A stretch of DNA of 64,000 nt from Prauserella alba (GCF_024171735.1 NZ_JAMTCH010000004.1:186001-250000); one strand, 5' to 3'; positions 1 to 8,916 are shown, counted from the stretch's first letter. Notes: generated by a model not told the origin, from the letters alone. Program-made: numbers and translations.

Positions 1-359
1 CCGATGGCCGCCACCGTCGCGGGACCCGAGCCCGAGATGGCCGAGAAGAAGAAGGCGGCGATGATGACGACGATCGCCAGCCCGTGTTTGCGCCTGCCCA
101 CGCATGCGTGTGCGAAATCCACGAGCCTGCGCGAGATGCCGGCATACTCCATGATCACGCCGGCGAGGATGAAGAACGGGATGGCTAGCAACGTCTCCGA
201 TGCCACCGACGCGGTGAAGACGTTCGGCACGATCGACAGTTCGCCGAAGCCGCCCATCGCCACCAGCGAGACACAGGCCGCCATCCCGAGCGCGAACGCC
301 ACGGGAACACCCAGCAGCAGCAACACGAAGAAGCTGCCGAACAGCACGACACCGATCAC
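1..359 (-). CDS. dctM: TRAP transporter large permease DctM, N-terminal part (cut by window edge)
   Basis: This is the large membrane subunit of a tripartite ATP-independent periplasmic (TRAP) transporter, which moves organic acids with a cation gradient. Only the first 119 residues lie in the window; the rest is beyond position 1. The visible part is hydrophobic, with the family pattern of an initial membrane segment (MIGVVLFGSFFVLLLLGVPV), then AIPFFILAGVIMEYAG and the conserved FFSAISGSGPATVAAIG stretch at about residues 103-119. The GTG start overlaps the dctQ stop by 4 bp (GTGA), so the two are translationally coupled. Substrate cannot be read from this subunit. Confidence 0.9.
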   Translation of the reverse strand, partial: MIGVVLFGSFFVLLLLGVPVAFALGMAACVSLVAMGGFGELSIVPNVFTASVASETLLAIPFFILAGVIMEYAGISRRLVDFAHACVGRRKHGLAIVVIIAAFFFSAISGSGPATVAAI

Positions 360-868
360 CGGTCGGCCTCCTCACTCGGCTGCGAATCCATTGTGGACCT
401 GCGGAAGCCGGCCCGGCTCGCCTGCACGGTCCGGTACACGCCGAAGAGCGCACCCACCGGAAGGGCGGCGGTGAACAACCATTGCGGAATCCGGATCGAC
501 GGGGTCGCCCTGCCGCTGTCGAGCTGCGCGATCGCCATGTCGACACCGAAGTACAGCAGCACGACCAGGAACGTCAGGATCGCGACCGTGATCAGCACCG
601 TCATGACCTGCCGCGCGATCCCGGTGGCCTTCTCGTGCAGTGCGCTGAACCCGAGATGAGCACCTTCCCGCAGTCCGATCACCGCGCCCATCATCACCAT
701 CCACACCGCGAGGTTCACGGTCAGTTCCGAGGTGAAGGCCAGTGATGCGTTGAGGAAGTACCGGCTGATGACGTTGACGAACGCGACCACTGCCACCACC
801 GCGAACGGGACGGCGGCCAGCACGTTCTCCGCGGTCGTGAGCACGCGTTCCGAACTCGACCTCTGCAT
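356..868 (-). CDS. dctQ: TRAP transporter small permease DctQ
   Basis: The 170-residue protein has the size and four-helix layout of the TRAP small membrane subunit. It has a first membrane segment at about 15-35 ending in the family-typical VNVISRYFLNASLAFTSEL, a second containing NLAVWMVMMGAVIGLREGAH, a third at about 90-110 and a fourth near 130-150. It links the binding protein to the large permease. It lies 3 bp downstream of dctP and overlaps dctM by 4 bp, so dctP-dctQ-dctM form one leftward operon. No lesion is seen. Confidence 0.92.
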   Translation of the reverse strand: MQRSSSERVLTTAENVLAAVPFAVVAVVAFVNVISRYFLNASLAFTSELTVNLAVWMVMMGAVIGLREGAHLGFSALHEKATGIARQVMTVLITVAILTFLVVLLYFGVDMAIAQLDSGRATPSIRIPQWLFTAALPVGALFGVYRTVQASRAGFRRSTMDSQPSEEADR

Positions 869-871
869 GGC

Positions 872-1879
872 TCAGCGCTCCGGGCTCACGGCGCGGACCA
901 TCTCGGGGCCCCACACCGGCTCGTAGGATTCGTACAGCGGCCGCACCGCCGCACGGAAACGGGCGACCTGCGCATCGGTCAGCACGGTCGTCTTCATCAG
1001 CTTCGACTGCTCGTCGATCTGCTGCTGTTCCAGCCCCCGGTTGGTCTCGATCTGGAACGCGTTCGCATCGGCCGCGGCCGCCTCCACGATCTTCCGGTCC
1101 GCCGGGCTCAGCGAGCGGAACAGGTCCTGGTTCATCCCGAGGATCAGCGGGTCGTAGACGTAGTTCCACACGGTCAGATGCCGCTGCACCTCGGCGAGCC
1201 CTGCCGACGAGATGACGTCCATCGGATTCTCCTGGCCCTCGATCGTGCCCTGCTGGAGCGAGGTGAACACCTCGGAGAAGTTCATCGTCGTCGGGTTGGC
1301 ACCGAGCCTGCGGAAGATGTCGGTGAACATGCCGATACCGGGGATGCGCACCTTGATGCCGGCCAGGTCGGCGGGCTCGTTCACCGGGCGGACGTTGTTC
1401 GTCAGCTGCCGGAAGCCGCTCTCGCCGAACCCGAGCATCTTCACACCGATCTCGGAGGAGAGCTTCTCGTAGGCGGCGGTCGCACCGCCCTGCAGTGCGC
1501 GGTCGGCCTCGTCGTAGTCGCGGTACAGGAACGGGGCGTTGATCGCGCCGAACCGCGGGTCGATGCCCGCGTAGATGATCGTGGAGTTGTAGGAGAAGTC
1601 CTTGTCGCCGTTCATCAGCTGTTCGACCCCTGCTGCGGGGTCGCCCGCCGAGAGCTGCTCGCCGGTGAAGATCCGGAGTTTCATCCGGCCACCGGACTCG
1701 CGGGACAGGGTCTCGGCGAACCGCTGGGCCGCTTGGTACCAGGTGGAGGACTCTCCGACCGTGACGGTCATGTCCCAGGTGTAGACCGGTTTGTCCGGCG
1801 TGGCCGTCACCGAGCCGCATGCGCCGAGCACCAGGCAGGCCAGCAGTGCGACGGCGCCCCGAAGGCGCTTCGACATCAT
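872..1879 (-). CDS. dctP: TRAP transporter substrate-binding lipoprotein DctP
   Basis: This is the extracytoplasmic solute receptor of the TRAP system. The start chosen is the ATG at 1879 (tandem ATG ATG), preceded by GAGGAGAAC at a normal distance; a longer frame to 1912 has no such site. Residues 1-22 form a lipoprotein signal peptide with lipobox LGAC, so the receptor is anchored to the outer face of the membrane, as usual in Gram-positives. The body shows DctP-family features such as MKLRIFTGEQL, the conserved arginine-rich GIKVRIPGIGMFTDIFRRLG and MNFSEVFTSLQQGTIEGQENP. About 335 residues is typical. It faces the divergent iclR gene, suggesting regulation by that protein. Confidence 0.93.
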   Translation of the reverse strand: MMSKRLRGAVALLACLVLGACGSVTATPDKPVYTWDMTVTVGESSTWYQAAQRFAETLSRESGGRMKLRIFTGEQLSAGDPAAGVEQLMNGDKDFSYNSTIIYAGIDPRFGAINAPFLYRDYDEADRALQGGATAAYEKLSSEIGVKMLGFGESGFRQLTNNVRPVNEPADLAGIKVRIPGIGMFTDIFRRLGANPTTMNFSEVFTSLQQGTIEGQENPMDVISSAGLAEVQRHLTVWNYVYDPLILGMNQDLFRSLSPADRKIVEAAAADANAFQIETNRGLEQQQIDEQSKLMKTTVLTDAQVARFRAAVRPLYESYEPVWGPEMVRAVSPER

Positions 1880-1964
1880 TGTCCGTTCTCCTCGTCCGCC
1901 CCGGAAGGGCACACCGATATTGAGAGAAGCCGATCAGCAATGTCAATGCACAACCGGGATCAGT

Positions 1965-1981
1965 GGTCCACAATATGGACC
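1965..1981. promoter_or_regulatory. Palindromic operator in dctP-iclR divergent region
   Basis: GGTCCA-CAATA-TGGACC is a perfect inverted repeat in the gap between dctP (start 1879, leftward) and iclR (start 2007, rightward). Its position between divergent promoters and its size fit an IclR-family operator. A second GGTCC-N7-GGACC copy lies 121 bp downstream. That IclR binds here is inference. Confidence 0.55.
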
Positions 1982-2006
1982 GTTGCGGTCAGGCGGGAAT
2001 CGACTC

Positions 2007-2933
2007 ATGATGGCTGCTGTGAGCGCCAATGCCGACGCGCCGCGACCCGCAGCGCCCCCACCCGAGCACGGGAAAGCAGCACGGAGGTCCGCATCATGGA
2101 CCATTGCTCACACCGCCGACGACACCGACCGGCCGTCCGGATCACAGAGCATCCAGCGGGCGTTCGTCCTGTTGAACCTCGTCGGCGTGCTCGCGCGCGA
2201 CCGTCCCGACGGCGTGTCACTCGCCGAGCTCACGCGCGTCAGTGGCCGCCCCAAGGCAAGCGTGCGCAGGGTCCTCGTCGCGCTCGTCGCCGAAGGGTAC
2301 GTCGAACAAGATCCCGACACGGCGTGCTATCGCCTCGGCCTGCAGGCCGGCGTCCTCGGTGAGCTGGCCGGTCACCGCGCAGGCGACCTCAGCGAGGTCA
2401 GCACGGACAGTCTCATCAGGATCGCCGACGCATCGACCGACACGACGTTCCTCACCGTGCGCCACGGCAGCTACGGAGTGTGCACGCGCAGGCAGGAGGG
2501 CCCCGGCCCGATCCGCAACTACGCCCTGGCCGTCGGCGACCGGCATCCGCTGGGCGTCGGCGCCGGCAGTCTCGCCGTTCTCAGCGCACTGTCCGATGAG
2601 AACGTCGAGGCCGTGCTGACGGCGACCGCGACGACCCGCAGCCATTACCCCGGGTTCGACGACGAGACGCTGCGCAACCTCGTCCGACGATCTCGCCAGG
2701 CCGGATATGCGCTCAACGACGGCCGGGTCATCGCCGGGTCCTGGGCGCTCGGCGTCGCGGTGCACGACGCCGCAGGCCGTCCGGTCGCCGCACTCAGCGT
2801 CGCCAGCATCGCCGAGCGGTTCGACCCGGAGCGGCGCGACGAACTCGCCGCACTGCTGCAGACCGAGGCCGAAACCATCCACGCCGCACTGACCCGTTCT
2901 CAGGAGTCCCGACCCGCGAGAGGACAACCATGA
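2007..2933 (+). CDS. IclR-family transcriptional regulator
   Basis: The protein has an N-terminal winged helix-turn-helix beginning at SQSIQRAFVLLNLVG (about residue 50) with VSLAELTRVSGRPKASVRRVL as the recognition region. An IclR effector domain follows, with LGVGAGSLAVLSALSDENVE, GYALNDGRVIAGSWALGVAV and AALSVASIAERF. The start is uncertain: the first ATG pair (2007/2010) gives 308 residues, about 45 more than the family norm, and the extra stretch is Ala/Pro-rich. No better ATG or GTG exists before the wing. It overlaps the thiolase by 4 bp (ATGA) and heads that operon; it probably senses the acid or CoA ester handled by the cluster. Confidence 0.9.
   Translation: MMAAVSANADAPRPAAPPPEHGKAARRSASWTIAHTADDTDRPSGSQSIQRAFVLLNLVGVLARDRPDGVSLAELTRVSGRPKASVRRVLVALVAEGYVEQDPDTACYRLGLQAGVLGELAGHRAGDLSEVSTDSLIRIADASTDTTFLTVRHGSYGVCTRRQEGPGPIRNYALAVGDRHPLGVGAGSLAVLSALSDENVEAVLTATATTRSHYPGFDDETLRNLVRRSRQAGYALNDGRVIAGSWALGVAVHDAAGRPVAALSVASIAERFDPERRDELAALLQTEAETIHAALTRSQESRPARGQP
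2086..2102. promoter_or_regulatory. Second GGTCC-N7-GGACC palindrome, inside the iclR 5' coding end
   Basis: GGTCC-GCATCAT-GGACC repeats the outer arms and 17-bp size of the palindrome at 1965-1981, 121 bp away (about 11.5 helical turns). It lies in the unconserved N-terminal extension of the iclR frame. It may be an auxiliary operator or a sign that the true translation start lies further in. Confidence 0.4.
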
Positions 2934-4102
2934 CAGCCACCCCCGCCATCATCGGCTGGGCGCATTCCCGGTTCGGCAAGGCGTCCGAACCGGACGTGGA
3001 AGCGCTGCTGGCCGGTGTCACCGGCGCGGCCCTCGACCACGCCGGAACAGAGCCGGGAGACGTCGACGGGATCTTCGTCGGCGTGTTCAACGGCGGATTC
3101 TCCCGGCAGGGATTCGAAGCGGGACTGGTCGGTGCGGGCACGCCCGAACTGGCGACCGTGCCCGCCGTGCACACCGAGAACGCGTGCGCGACCGGGTCGT
3201 CGGCACTGTTCACGGCGCTGGACTTCGTGCAGTCGGGCCGCGGCCGGATCGCACTCGTCGCCGGCGCGGAGAAGATGACGGCCGCCGAGGCGGAGGTCGT
3301 GAACGACGCGCTGCTGACCGCCTCCTACCGCAGGCAGGAGGAGCAGGCCGGCAGCTTCGCCGGGGTGTTCGCCGGGATCGCCCGTGACTATTTCGAGCGG
3401 TACGGCGACCACCGCGACACGCTCGCCCGCATCGCCGCGAAGAACCACCGCAACGGGGTCGGCAATCCGTACGCGCACCTGCGCAAGGACCTCGGCTTCG
3501 AGTTCTGCGCCGAGGTGTCGGACCGCAACCCGTTCGTGGCCGATCCGCTCCGCCGCACGGACTGCTCCCTGGTCTCCGACGGGGCGGCCGCCGTCGTCGT
3601 CGCGTCGCCCGACGTCGCCGCGACCGCGCCGCGCGCCGTGGGGTGGCGCGGCCGCGCGCACGCCAACGACCACCTGCCGCTGAGCCGCCGTGACGACGTG
3701 CTCGCCTTCGCGGGCGCCAGGTCGGCGTTCGCCGGGGCCACGAACGAGGCGGGTGCCGGGCTGTCGGACCTGGACCTCATCGAGACCCACGACTGCTTCA
3801 CCGTGGCCGAACTGCTGCAGTACGAGGCGTTCGGACTCGCCGAACCGGGCAAGGGAGCGACCGTGCTCGACGCCGGACTCACCGAACGCGACGGCGACCT
3901 GCCGGTCAACCCGTCGGGCGGGCTGAAGTCGAAGGGACATCCCATCGGCGCCACCGGGGTGTCGCAGCACGTCATGGCCGCCCTGCAACTGACCGGTGAA
4001 GCCGGGGACATGCAAGTGCCCGACGCCGAACTCGCCGCGGTGTTCAACATGGGCGGTGTCGCCGTCGCCAACTACTGCTCGGTGCTGGAGCGGGTGCGAT
4101 GA
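2930..4102 (+). CDS. Thiolase-family acyltransferase (SCP-x/acetyl-CoA acetyltransferase type)
   Basis: This 390-residue thiolase would cleave a 3-oxoacyl-CoA with CoA, releasing acetyl-CoA or propionyl-CoA. The nucleophilic cysteine is in HTENACATGSSAL (about residue 85). The histidine loop is SKGHPIGATGVSQH near residue 345, and the C-terminal glycine motif is FNMGGVAVANY. The missing second-cysteine consensus and the NACATGS form place it with the SCP-x-like thiolases rather than the classical biosynthetic acetyl-CoA acetyltransferases. ATG overlaps the iclR stop (ATGA), and its own stop overlaps the ligase start. The product chain length is not evident. Confidence 0.88.
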   Translation: MTATPAIIGWAHSRFGKASEPDVEALLAGVTGAALDHAGTEPGDVDGIFVGVFNGGFSRQGFEAGLVGAGTPELATVPAVHTENACATGSSALFTALDFVQSGRGRIALVAGAEKMTAAEAEVVNDALLTASYRRQEEQAGSFAGVFAGIARDYFERYGDHRDTLARIAAKNHRNGVGNPYAHLRKDLGFEFCAEVSDRNPFVADPLRRTDCSLVSDGAAAVVVASPDVAATAPRAVGWRGRAHANDHLPLSRRDDVLAFAGARSAFAGATNEAGAGLSDLDLIETHDCFTVAELLQYEAFGLAEPGKGATVLDAGLTERDGDLPVNPSGGLKSKGHPIGATGVSQHVMAALQLTGEAGDMQVPDAELAAVFNMGGVAVANYCSVLERVR

Positions 4103-5652
4103 CGCTGCGCGCTGTCAACCTGGCCCATCTGCTGACCGCGACGGCCACCCGGCTGTCGGGCCGCGACGCCGTCGTGTCCGGCTCGACGCGGCTGACGTGG
4201 CGGGACGTGGACGCGCGGGCGTCCGCGGTCGCGGCCGAGCTGCGCCGCCGCGGCATCGGCCGTGGTGACGCGGTTCTGGTGCACTCCCCCAACCACATCG
4301 AGTTCGTGGCGGCGATGTTCGGGGTGTGGCGTGCGGGAGCCGTGTTCGCTCCGGCCAACTTCCGCCTGACTCCGTCCGAGGTCGCCGGGCTGGCCGAACT
4401 GACGACCCCCGCCGCGCTCATCTGCCACGCCGACTACGCCGACCATGCCGGCGCCGTCACCGGTGCCGCGGAGCTGACCGGCGGCACGCTCTGGATCGGC
4501 GCCGCGGCCGACGCCGACGGCGCCGTGGCCGGCCTGCCCGTTCCGGCCGAACGCGAGGCGGACGAGCCGGTGTGGAACGGCGACCACGCCTGGTACTTCT
4601 TCACCTCCGGCACCAGCGGCAGACCCAAGGCGGTCGTGCTCACCCACGACCAGCTGGGCTTCGTCGTCAACAACCACCTCTGCGACCTGCTGCCCGGCCT
4701 CGGTGCCGACGACGCGCAGATCGTGGTGGCACCGCTGTCCCACGGTGCCGGGATCCACCTGTTGCCGCAGGTGGCACGGGGTGCGAAGACGGTGCTGCCG
4801 ACGTCGACCCGGCTGGACCCCGCGGAGATCTGGCGGCTCGTCGACGTCGAACGCGTGACCAACGCCTTCACCGTGCCGACGATCCTCACGACGCTCACCC
4901 AGGCGCCGGAGGCCGCCAGCCACGACCTCGGCTCGCTGCGCTACGTGATCTACGCGGGCGCACCGATGTACCGCGCCGATCAGCAGCGCGCCCGCGAGGT
5001 GCTCGGCGACGTTCTCGTGCAGTACTACGGGCTGGGCGAGGTCACCGGCAACATCACGGTGCTGCCGCCGGACGAGCACGACCGCAGGCCGCCGGAGGGC
5101 GTCGAGTACGGCACCTGTGGCTATCCCCGCACCGGCATGCAGGTCAGCATCCAGGACTCCGGCGGCGCGGAACTGCCCGCCGGTACGCAGGGCGAGATCT
5201 GTGTCGCGGGCCCCGCGGTGTTCCCCGGCTATCTGCGCAACGACGCGGCCAACGCGGAGTCCTTCCGCGACGGCTGGTTCCGCACCGGCGATCTGGGCAT
5301 GATCGACGACGAGGGATACGTCTACGTCACGGGCAGGGCCTCCGACATGTTCATCTCCGGCGGGTCCAATGTGTACCCGCGGGAGATCGAGGAGCGACTG
5401 CTGCACCATCCGGCCGTGGCCGAGGCTGCGGTCGTGGGTGTGCCGGACCCGAAGTGGGGCGAGATCGGCGTCGCGGTGTGCGTCGCCTCCGAGGACCACG
5501 CGGCCGACGAGGACGAACTCCGGTCGTGGCTCGGGGATTCCCTCGCGCGGTACAAGATCCCGAAACGCTTCGTGTGGTGGGACGAGATCCCGAAGTCGGG
5601 CTACGGCAAGGTCGTCAAACGCACCATCAAGCAGCGATTGGCCGGCTCGTGA
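4099..5652 (+). CDS. Acyl-CoA synthetase (AMP-forming ligase)
   Basis: This 517-residue ANL-superfamily ligase activates a carboxylic acid to its CoA thioester via an acyl-adenylate. Visible motifs are the phosphate loop FFTSGTSGRPKAVVLTH (about 165-182), the adenine-binding QYYGLGEVTGN, the hinge region GWFRTGDLGMIDDEGYVYVT followed by GRASDMFISGGSNVYPREIE, and the catalytic C-terminal lysine in PKSGYGKVVKR. It is coupled by 4-bp overlaps to the thiolase before it and to the PPC protein after it. Within the cluster it probably activates the acid imported by the TRAP system or released by the amidase. Confidence 0.93.
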   Translation: MTLRAVNLAHLLTATATRLSGRDAVVSGSTRLTWRDVDARASAVAAELRRRGIGRGDAVLVHSPNHIEFVAAMFGVWRAGAVFAPANFRLTPSEVAGLAELTTPAALICHADYADHAGAVTGAAELTGGTLWIGAAADADGAVAGLPVPAEREADEPVWNGDHAWYFFTSGTSGRPKAVVLTHDQLGFVVNNHLCDLLPGLGADDAQIVVAPLSHGAGIHLLPQVARGAKTVLPTSTRLDPAEIWRLVDVERVTNAFTVPTILTTLTQAPEAASHDLGSLRYVIYAGAPMYRADQQRAREVLGDVLVQYYGLGEVTGNITVLPPDEHDRRPPEGVEYGTCGYPRTGMQVSIQDSGGAELPAGTQGEICVAGPAVFPGYLRNDAANAESFRDGWFRTGDLGMIDDEGYVYVTGRASDMFISGGSNVYPREIEERLLHHPAVAEAAVVGVPDPKWGEIGVAVCVASEDHAADEDELRSWLGDSLARYKIPKRFVWWDEIPKSGYGKVVKRTIKQRLAGS

Positions 5653-6572
5653 CCGGGCGCGGAGCCGAGTGCAGGGCCGGGGTTCCGCTGCAGCACCCCG
5701 GGCCGCCGTCACCGGAACGCATCGTGTCGGTTCCCACCGGCGTGACGGTGGTGCGGACGGAGCTGCCGCCCGGTGCGAACATCGCGGCGGAGCTGTGGCG
5801 GATCACCGAATCCGCAGGCCACCGTGCGGCGTGCGTCGAACTGGCGCACGGCGGCTTCGGCACGCTGCGCTACGTGCACCCGGCCGTCGGCGCCGAGCGG
5901 CCCGCCTACTTCAGCGAGACCTGCGAACCCGCGGGCCCGTGTTTCGTTCTGGGCGGTTCCGCCACGGTGGGGACCCGCGACGGCGCGGGGTTCGCGCACG
6001 TCCACGCCACCTGGATCGACGAGCACGGGCGTGTCCGCGGCGGTCACCTACTGCCGGAGACGACGGTCGGCGCTGCGGCGATCGAGGCGACGGTGCGGCT
6101 ACTGCACGACGTGGCGTACATCAGCGACACGTGCCCGGAAACGGCCATGCCGGCGTTCACCCCGCACGCGCGCGGGCAGGCGACTTCCCCGAACGCCGTG
6201 GCGGCGCGCCTCCGTCCCGGTGAAGACCTGCACACCGCGGTGACGGACGTGGCGGCACGGGCCGGGTTCCGTTCCGCGGTGGTCCGCGCCGGCCTGGGCA
6301 GCACCGTCGGCGCCCGGCTTCGCACGGGTCCCGGCCGGATCGCGGAGGCCGACTGGCCCGCCACCGAGTTCACCTCGCTCACCGGCACCGTCACCGACGG
6401 CGAGGCCGTGCTCACCGCATCGCTGGTGGACCGCAACGGTGACGTCCACTCCGGGCTCGTGCTGCCGGGGCAGAACCCGGTGGCCGTGACGTTCGAACTG
6501 TACGTCGAAGGCACCCGCAGCGGCGCGCCAACCGGCGCCGTCGACACCGATGCCAAGGAGGCAGAGGGATGA
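5649..6572 (+). CDS. Tandem PPC/DUF296-domain protein
   Basis: Two copies of the PPC (plants and prokaryotes conserved, DUF296, PD1-like) fold are visible. The first runs from about GANIAAELWRI to EATVRLLHD (residues 40-155). The second runs from LRPGEDLHTAVTDVAARAGF to FELYVEG (about 185-290). Both carry the glycine/histidine-containing motifs (HATWIDEHGRVRGGHLLPET; DRNGDVHSGLVLPGQNP) that in single-domain homologues form a trimeric barrel. Single-domain PPC proteins are usually 130-150 residues, so a two-copy 307-residue form is unusual. The GTG start overlaps the ligase stop by 4 bp. I infer a small-molecule or catalytic role in the pathway, since no AT-hook is present. Confidence 0.75.
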   Translation: MTGRGAECRAGVPLQHPGPPSPERIVSVPTGVTVVRTELPPGANIAAELWRITESAGHRAACVELAHGGFGTLRYVHPAVGAERPAYFSETCEPAGPCFVLGGSATVGTRDGAGFAHVHATWIDEHGRVRGGHLLPETTVGAAAIEATVRLLHDVAYISDTCPETAMPAFTPHARGQATSPNAVAARLRPGEDLHTAVTDVAARAGFRSAVVRAGLGSTVGARLRTGPGRIAEADWPATEFTSLTGTVTDGEAVLTASLVDRNGDVHSGLVLPGQNPVAVTFELYVEGTRSGAPTGAVDTDAKEAEG

Positions 6573-7375
6573 CCGAAGGGTCCAGGCTGGCCGGGCGGAC
6601 GGCGCTCGTGTTCGGCGGCGGTGGCGGGCCGGACGGCGCGACCAACGGCCAGGCCGCCGCGCTGACCTATGCCCGGCACGGGGCGTCGGTCGCCGTGGTG
6701 GACGTCAGCGGCGAGGCGGCCGGCCACACCGTCGAGGCCATCCGCGCCGAGGGCGGCGCGGCGACGGCGATCACCGCCGACGTCACCGACGGAGACCAGG
6801 TCGCCGACGCCGTCGGCCGGGCGGCCGAGACGTTCGGACCCGCCGACATCCTGCACAACAACGTGGGCGTCACGGTGCTGGGCGGTCCGATGGACCTGAG
6901 CCTCGAGGAATGGCACCGGGCGTTCGCGCTCAATGTGGACGGTGTGTTCCTGGCGTGCAAGCACGTGCTGCCTGCGATGCTGAACCGCGGCGGCGGAGCG
7001 ATCGTCAACGTCTCCTCGCTCGCGGCGTTGCGCCACGTCGGCTACGACTATCCGGCGTACATGGCCGCGAAGGCGGCCGTGAACCAGGCGACGGTGTCAC
7101 TCGCTCTGACGTACGCAGCGCGGGGGATCCGCGCCAACTCGGTCGCGCCGGGCTTCATCGAGACGCCCCTCGTTCGCCAGCAGTTGGCGTCGCAGGCGGG
7201 ATCGCTCGACGAGCTGATGGCGGCCCGCCACGCGGCGAGTCCCACGGGACGCATGGGCACGCCGTGGGACGTCGCGAACGCGAGCCTGTTCCTCGCCTCC
7301 GACGAGGCCGCCTACGTCAACGGCGTGTGCCTGCCCGTCGACGGCGGCCTGGCCATGACCTGCGCACCCGGCTGA
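6569..7375 (+). CDS. Short-chain dehydrogenase/reductase
   Basis: This is a classical SDR of 268 residues. The cofactor glycine motif is expanded (VFGGGGGPDGATNGQAA). It also shows AVVDVS at the end of beta-2, NNVGV (the NNAG equivalent), NVSSLAALRHVGYDYPAYMAAK with catalytic Ser, Tyr and Lys, and the C-terminal NGVCLPVDGG. It would oxidise or reduce a hydroxy/keto intermediate, probably the 3-hydroxyacyl-CoA preceding the thiolase step. It starts within the PPC stop (ATGA) and is the last gene of the iclR operon. It ends 8 bp from the convergent amidase. Confidence 0.9.
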   Translation: MTEGSRLAGRTALVFGGGGGPDGATNGQAAALTYARHGASVAVVDVSGEAAGHTVEAIRAEGGAATAITADVTDGDQVADAVGRAAETFGPADILHNNVGVTVLGGPMDLSLEEWHRAFALNVDGVFLACKHVLPAMLNRGGGAIVNVSSLAALRHVGYDYPAYMAAKAAVNQATVSLALTYAARGIRANSVAPGFIETPLVRQQLASQAGSLDELMAARHAASPTGRMGTPWDVANASLFLASDEAAYVNGVCLPVDGGLAMTCAPG

Positions 7376-7383
7376 CCGGCGCG

Positions 7384-8916
7384 TCACCGGTCGCCGGAGG
7401 GAGGGCCGGGGAAACCGCCGACGGCCTGTTCGAACGTCCGTGCCACCCGCAGCACCGCCGCGTCCTCGAAGTGCCTGCCGACGATCATCATGCCCGTGGG
7501 CAGGCCGTCCACCGACGCGGTGGGCACGCTGCACGCCGGGTGACCGGTCGTGTTGAACGGCGCGGTGTTGCCGATCATCGACAACGCGGTGTCCAGGTAC
7601 TGCCCGAGCGGGACGTCGGCCGTTGGCAACGGGCGCGCCGGGTAGGGCACGGTCGGCATGACGAGGACGTCGCAGCGGGTCAGCGCGGCGTCGTAGGCGG
7701 CGCGCGCCCGATGCACCAGGTGACGCGCCATCGCGTAGTACCGGCCGCCGCCTTCCTCGAACGTGTAGCGCCCTGACAGCCCGACGAGCTTGACCGTCTT
7801 CGACAACTCGGCGCCGTGTTCCAGCCGGCCGCGGCCGTAATGGGCGATGAGCTCGGGATCGTAGAAGTCCTCGACGTTCATGCCGAACCCGTTGCCGTCC
7901 AGCATCTGGTAGGCGGCGCCTTCGGTGGCGATGACGTTCCAGACGTGCATCACGTCGACGTGCCACGGGATCGAAACGTCCTCGGCCGCCAGCCCCGCCG
8001 CGCGCAACCGGTCCACGCCCGCCCGGACGGCCTCGTCGACGGCGGGATCGGACACCGGGGTGCCGAAGCCCTCCGTCACGACGCCGATGCGCATGCCCGC
8101 GGCCGGTTCGTCGAGTGCCGCCAGGTAGTCGACGCCGGAGATCGCCGTGGGCTGGCGCGGATCCGCCCCGTCCGCACCGGCGAGCACGGTGAGCATGCGG
8201 GCGGCGTCCTCGACGGTGCGGGTCATGGGACCGAGGTGGTCGATCGTCCGCTCGATCGGGAACGCACCGGTGTAGGGAACGAGACCATGGGTCGGTTTGT
8301 GCCCGACGATCCCGCAGAACGCACTCGGCATCCGCACCGAACCGCCCTGGTCCCCGCCCAGCGCGAGATCCACTTCGCCGCTCGCGACGAGCGCCGCGCT
8401 GCCACTGGAGGAACCGCCCGCGTTGCGGGACTCGTCCCACGGGTTGCGCACCGGCCCGGGCTTCGACGTGAAGCTCCCGCCGGAGAAGCACAGGTCCTCG
8501 CACACCGACTTGCCGGCGATCGTCGCGCCCGCACCGAGTAGGCGCGTGACCGTCGTCGCGTCACGAATCGGGATGAAGCCCTCGACCGAGCGGGAACCGT
8601 TCATCATCGGAACCCCCGACACCGCCACGTTGTCCTTGATCGCGACGGTCCTGCCGGCGAGCGGCCCCTGCTCCGACTCCCTCACGGACGTCGTCACGTG
8701 CCATGCGCCCCACGGGTTGTCGTGTGGATACGACCACTGCCGCTGCTCAGGAGCGGGCGCACTGCGGCGGTACAGCTCCTCGACGGCCTCCGGATGCTCG
8801 AGGGTGCCCGCCACGGCGGGAGCGAACTCGTCGAGTTCGGCCTGCGACAGTCCGAACCCGAAGTGCTCGTCGAGTGCCGCCAACCGGGACCGGTCGGGCG
8901 GAGGCAACGCGGACAT
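7384..8916 (-). CDS. Amidase (amidase-signature family)
   Basis: This is an amidase-signature enzyme that hydrolyses a carboxamide to acid and ammonia or amine. The Ser-cisSer-Lys triad is present: the lysine in GRTVAIKDNVAVSG (about residue 80), the glycine/serine-rich loop NAGGSSSGSAALVASGE, and the nucleophile in GGDQGGSVRMPSAFCG. The ATG at 8916 is chosen because an AAAGGAC site lies upstream; a longer frame to 8958 lacks support. The 510-residue length is normal. It converges with the SDR and may supply the acid for the neighbouring acyl-CoA ligase, which is inference from proximity. Confidence 0.9.
   Translation of the reverse strand: MSALPPPDRSRLAALDEHFGFGLSQAELDEFAPAVAGTLEHPEAVEELYRRSAPAPEQRQWSYPHDNPWGAWHVTTSVRESEQGPLAGRTVAIKDNVAVSGVPMMNGSRSVEGFIPIRDATTVTRLLGAGATIAGKSVCEDLCFSGGSFTSKPGPVRNPWDESRNAGGSSSGSAALVASGEVDLALGGDQGGSVRMPSAFCGIVGHKPTHGLVPYTGAFPIERTIDHLGPMTRTVEDAARMLTVLAGADGADPRQPTAISGVDYLAALDEPAAGMRIGVVTEGFGTPVSDPAVDEAVRAGVDRLRAAGLAAEDVSIPWHVDVMHVWNVIATEGAAYQMLDGNGFGMNVEDFYDPELIAHYGRGRLEHGAELSKTVKLVGLSGRYTFEEGGGRYYAMARHLVHRARAAYDAALTRCDVLVMPTVPYPARPLPTADVPLGQYLDTALSMIGNTAPFNTTGHPACSVPTASVDGLPTGMMIVGRHFEDAAVLRVARTFEQAVGGFPGPPSGDR

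Noticed and set aside
372-1973. 533-residue minus-strand open frame across dctQ and dctP
   Set aside because: It is a shadow frame caused by high GC; the real genes in the other frame have signal peptide, membrane spans and family motifs.
6550-7776. 408-residue plus-strand frame over the SDR and amidase
   Set aside because: Arg/Gly-rich composition without domains; it overlaps two genes with complete catalytic motifs.
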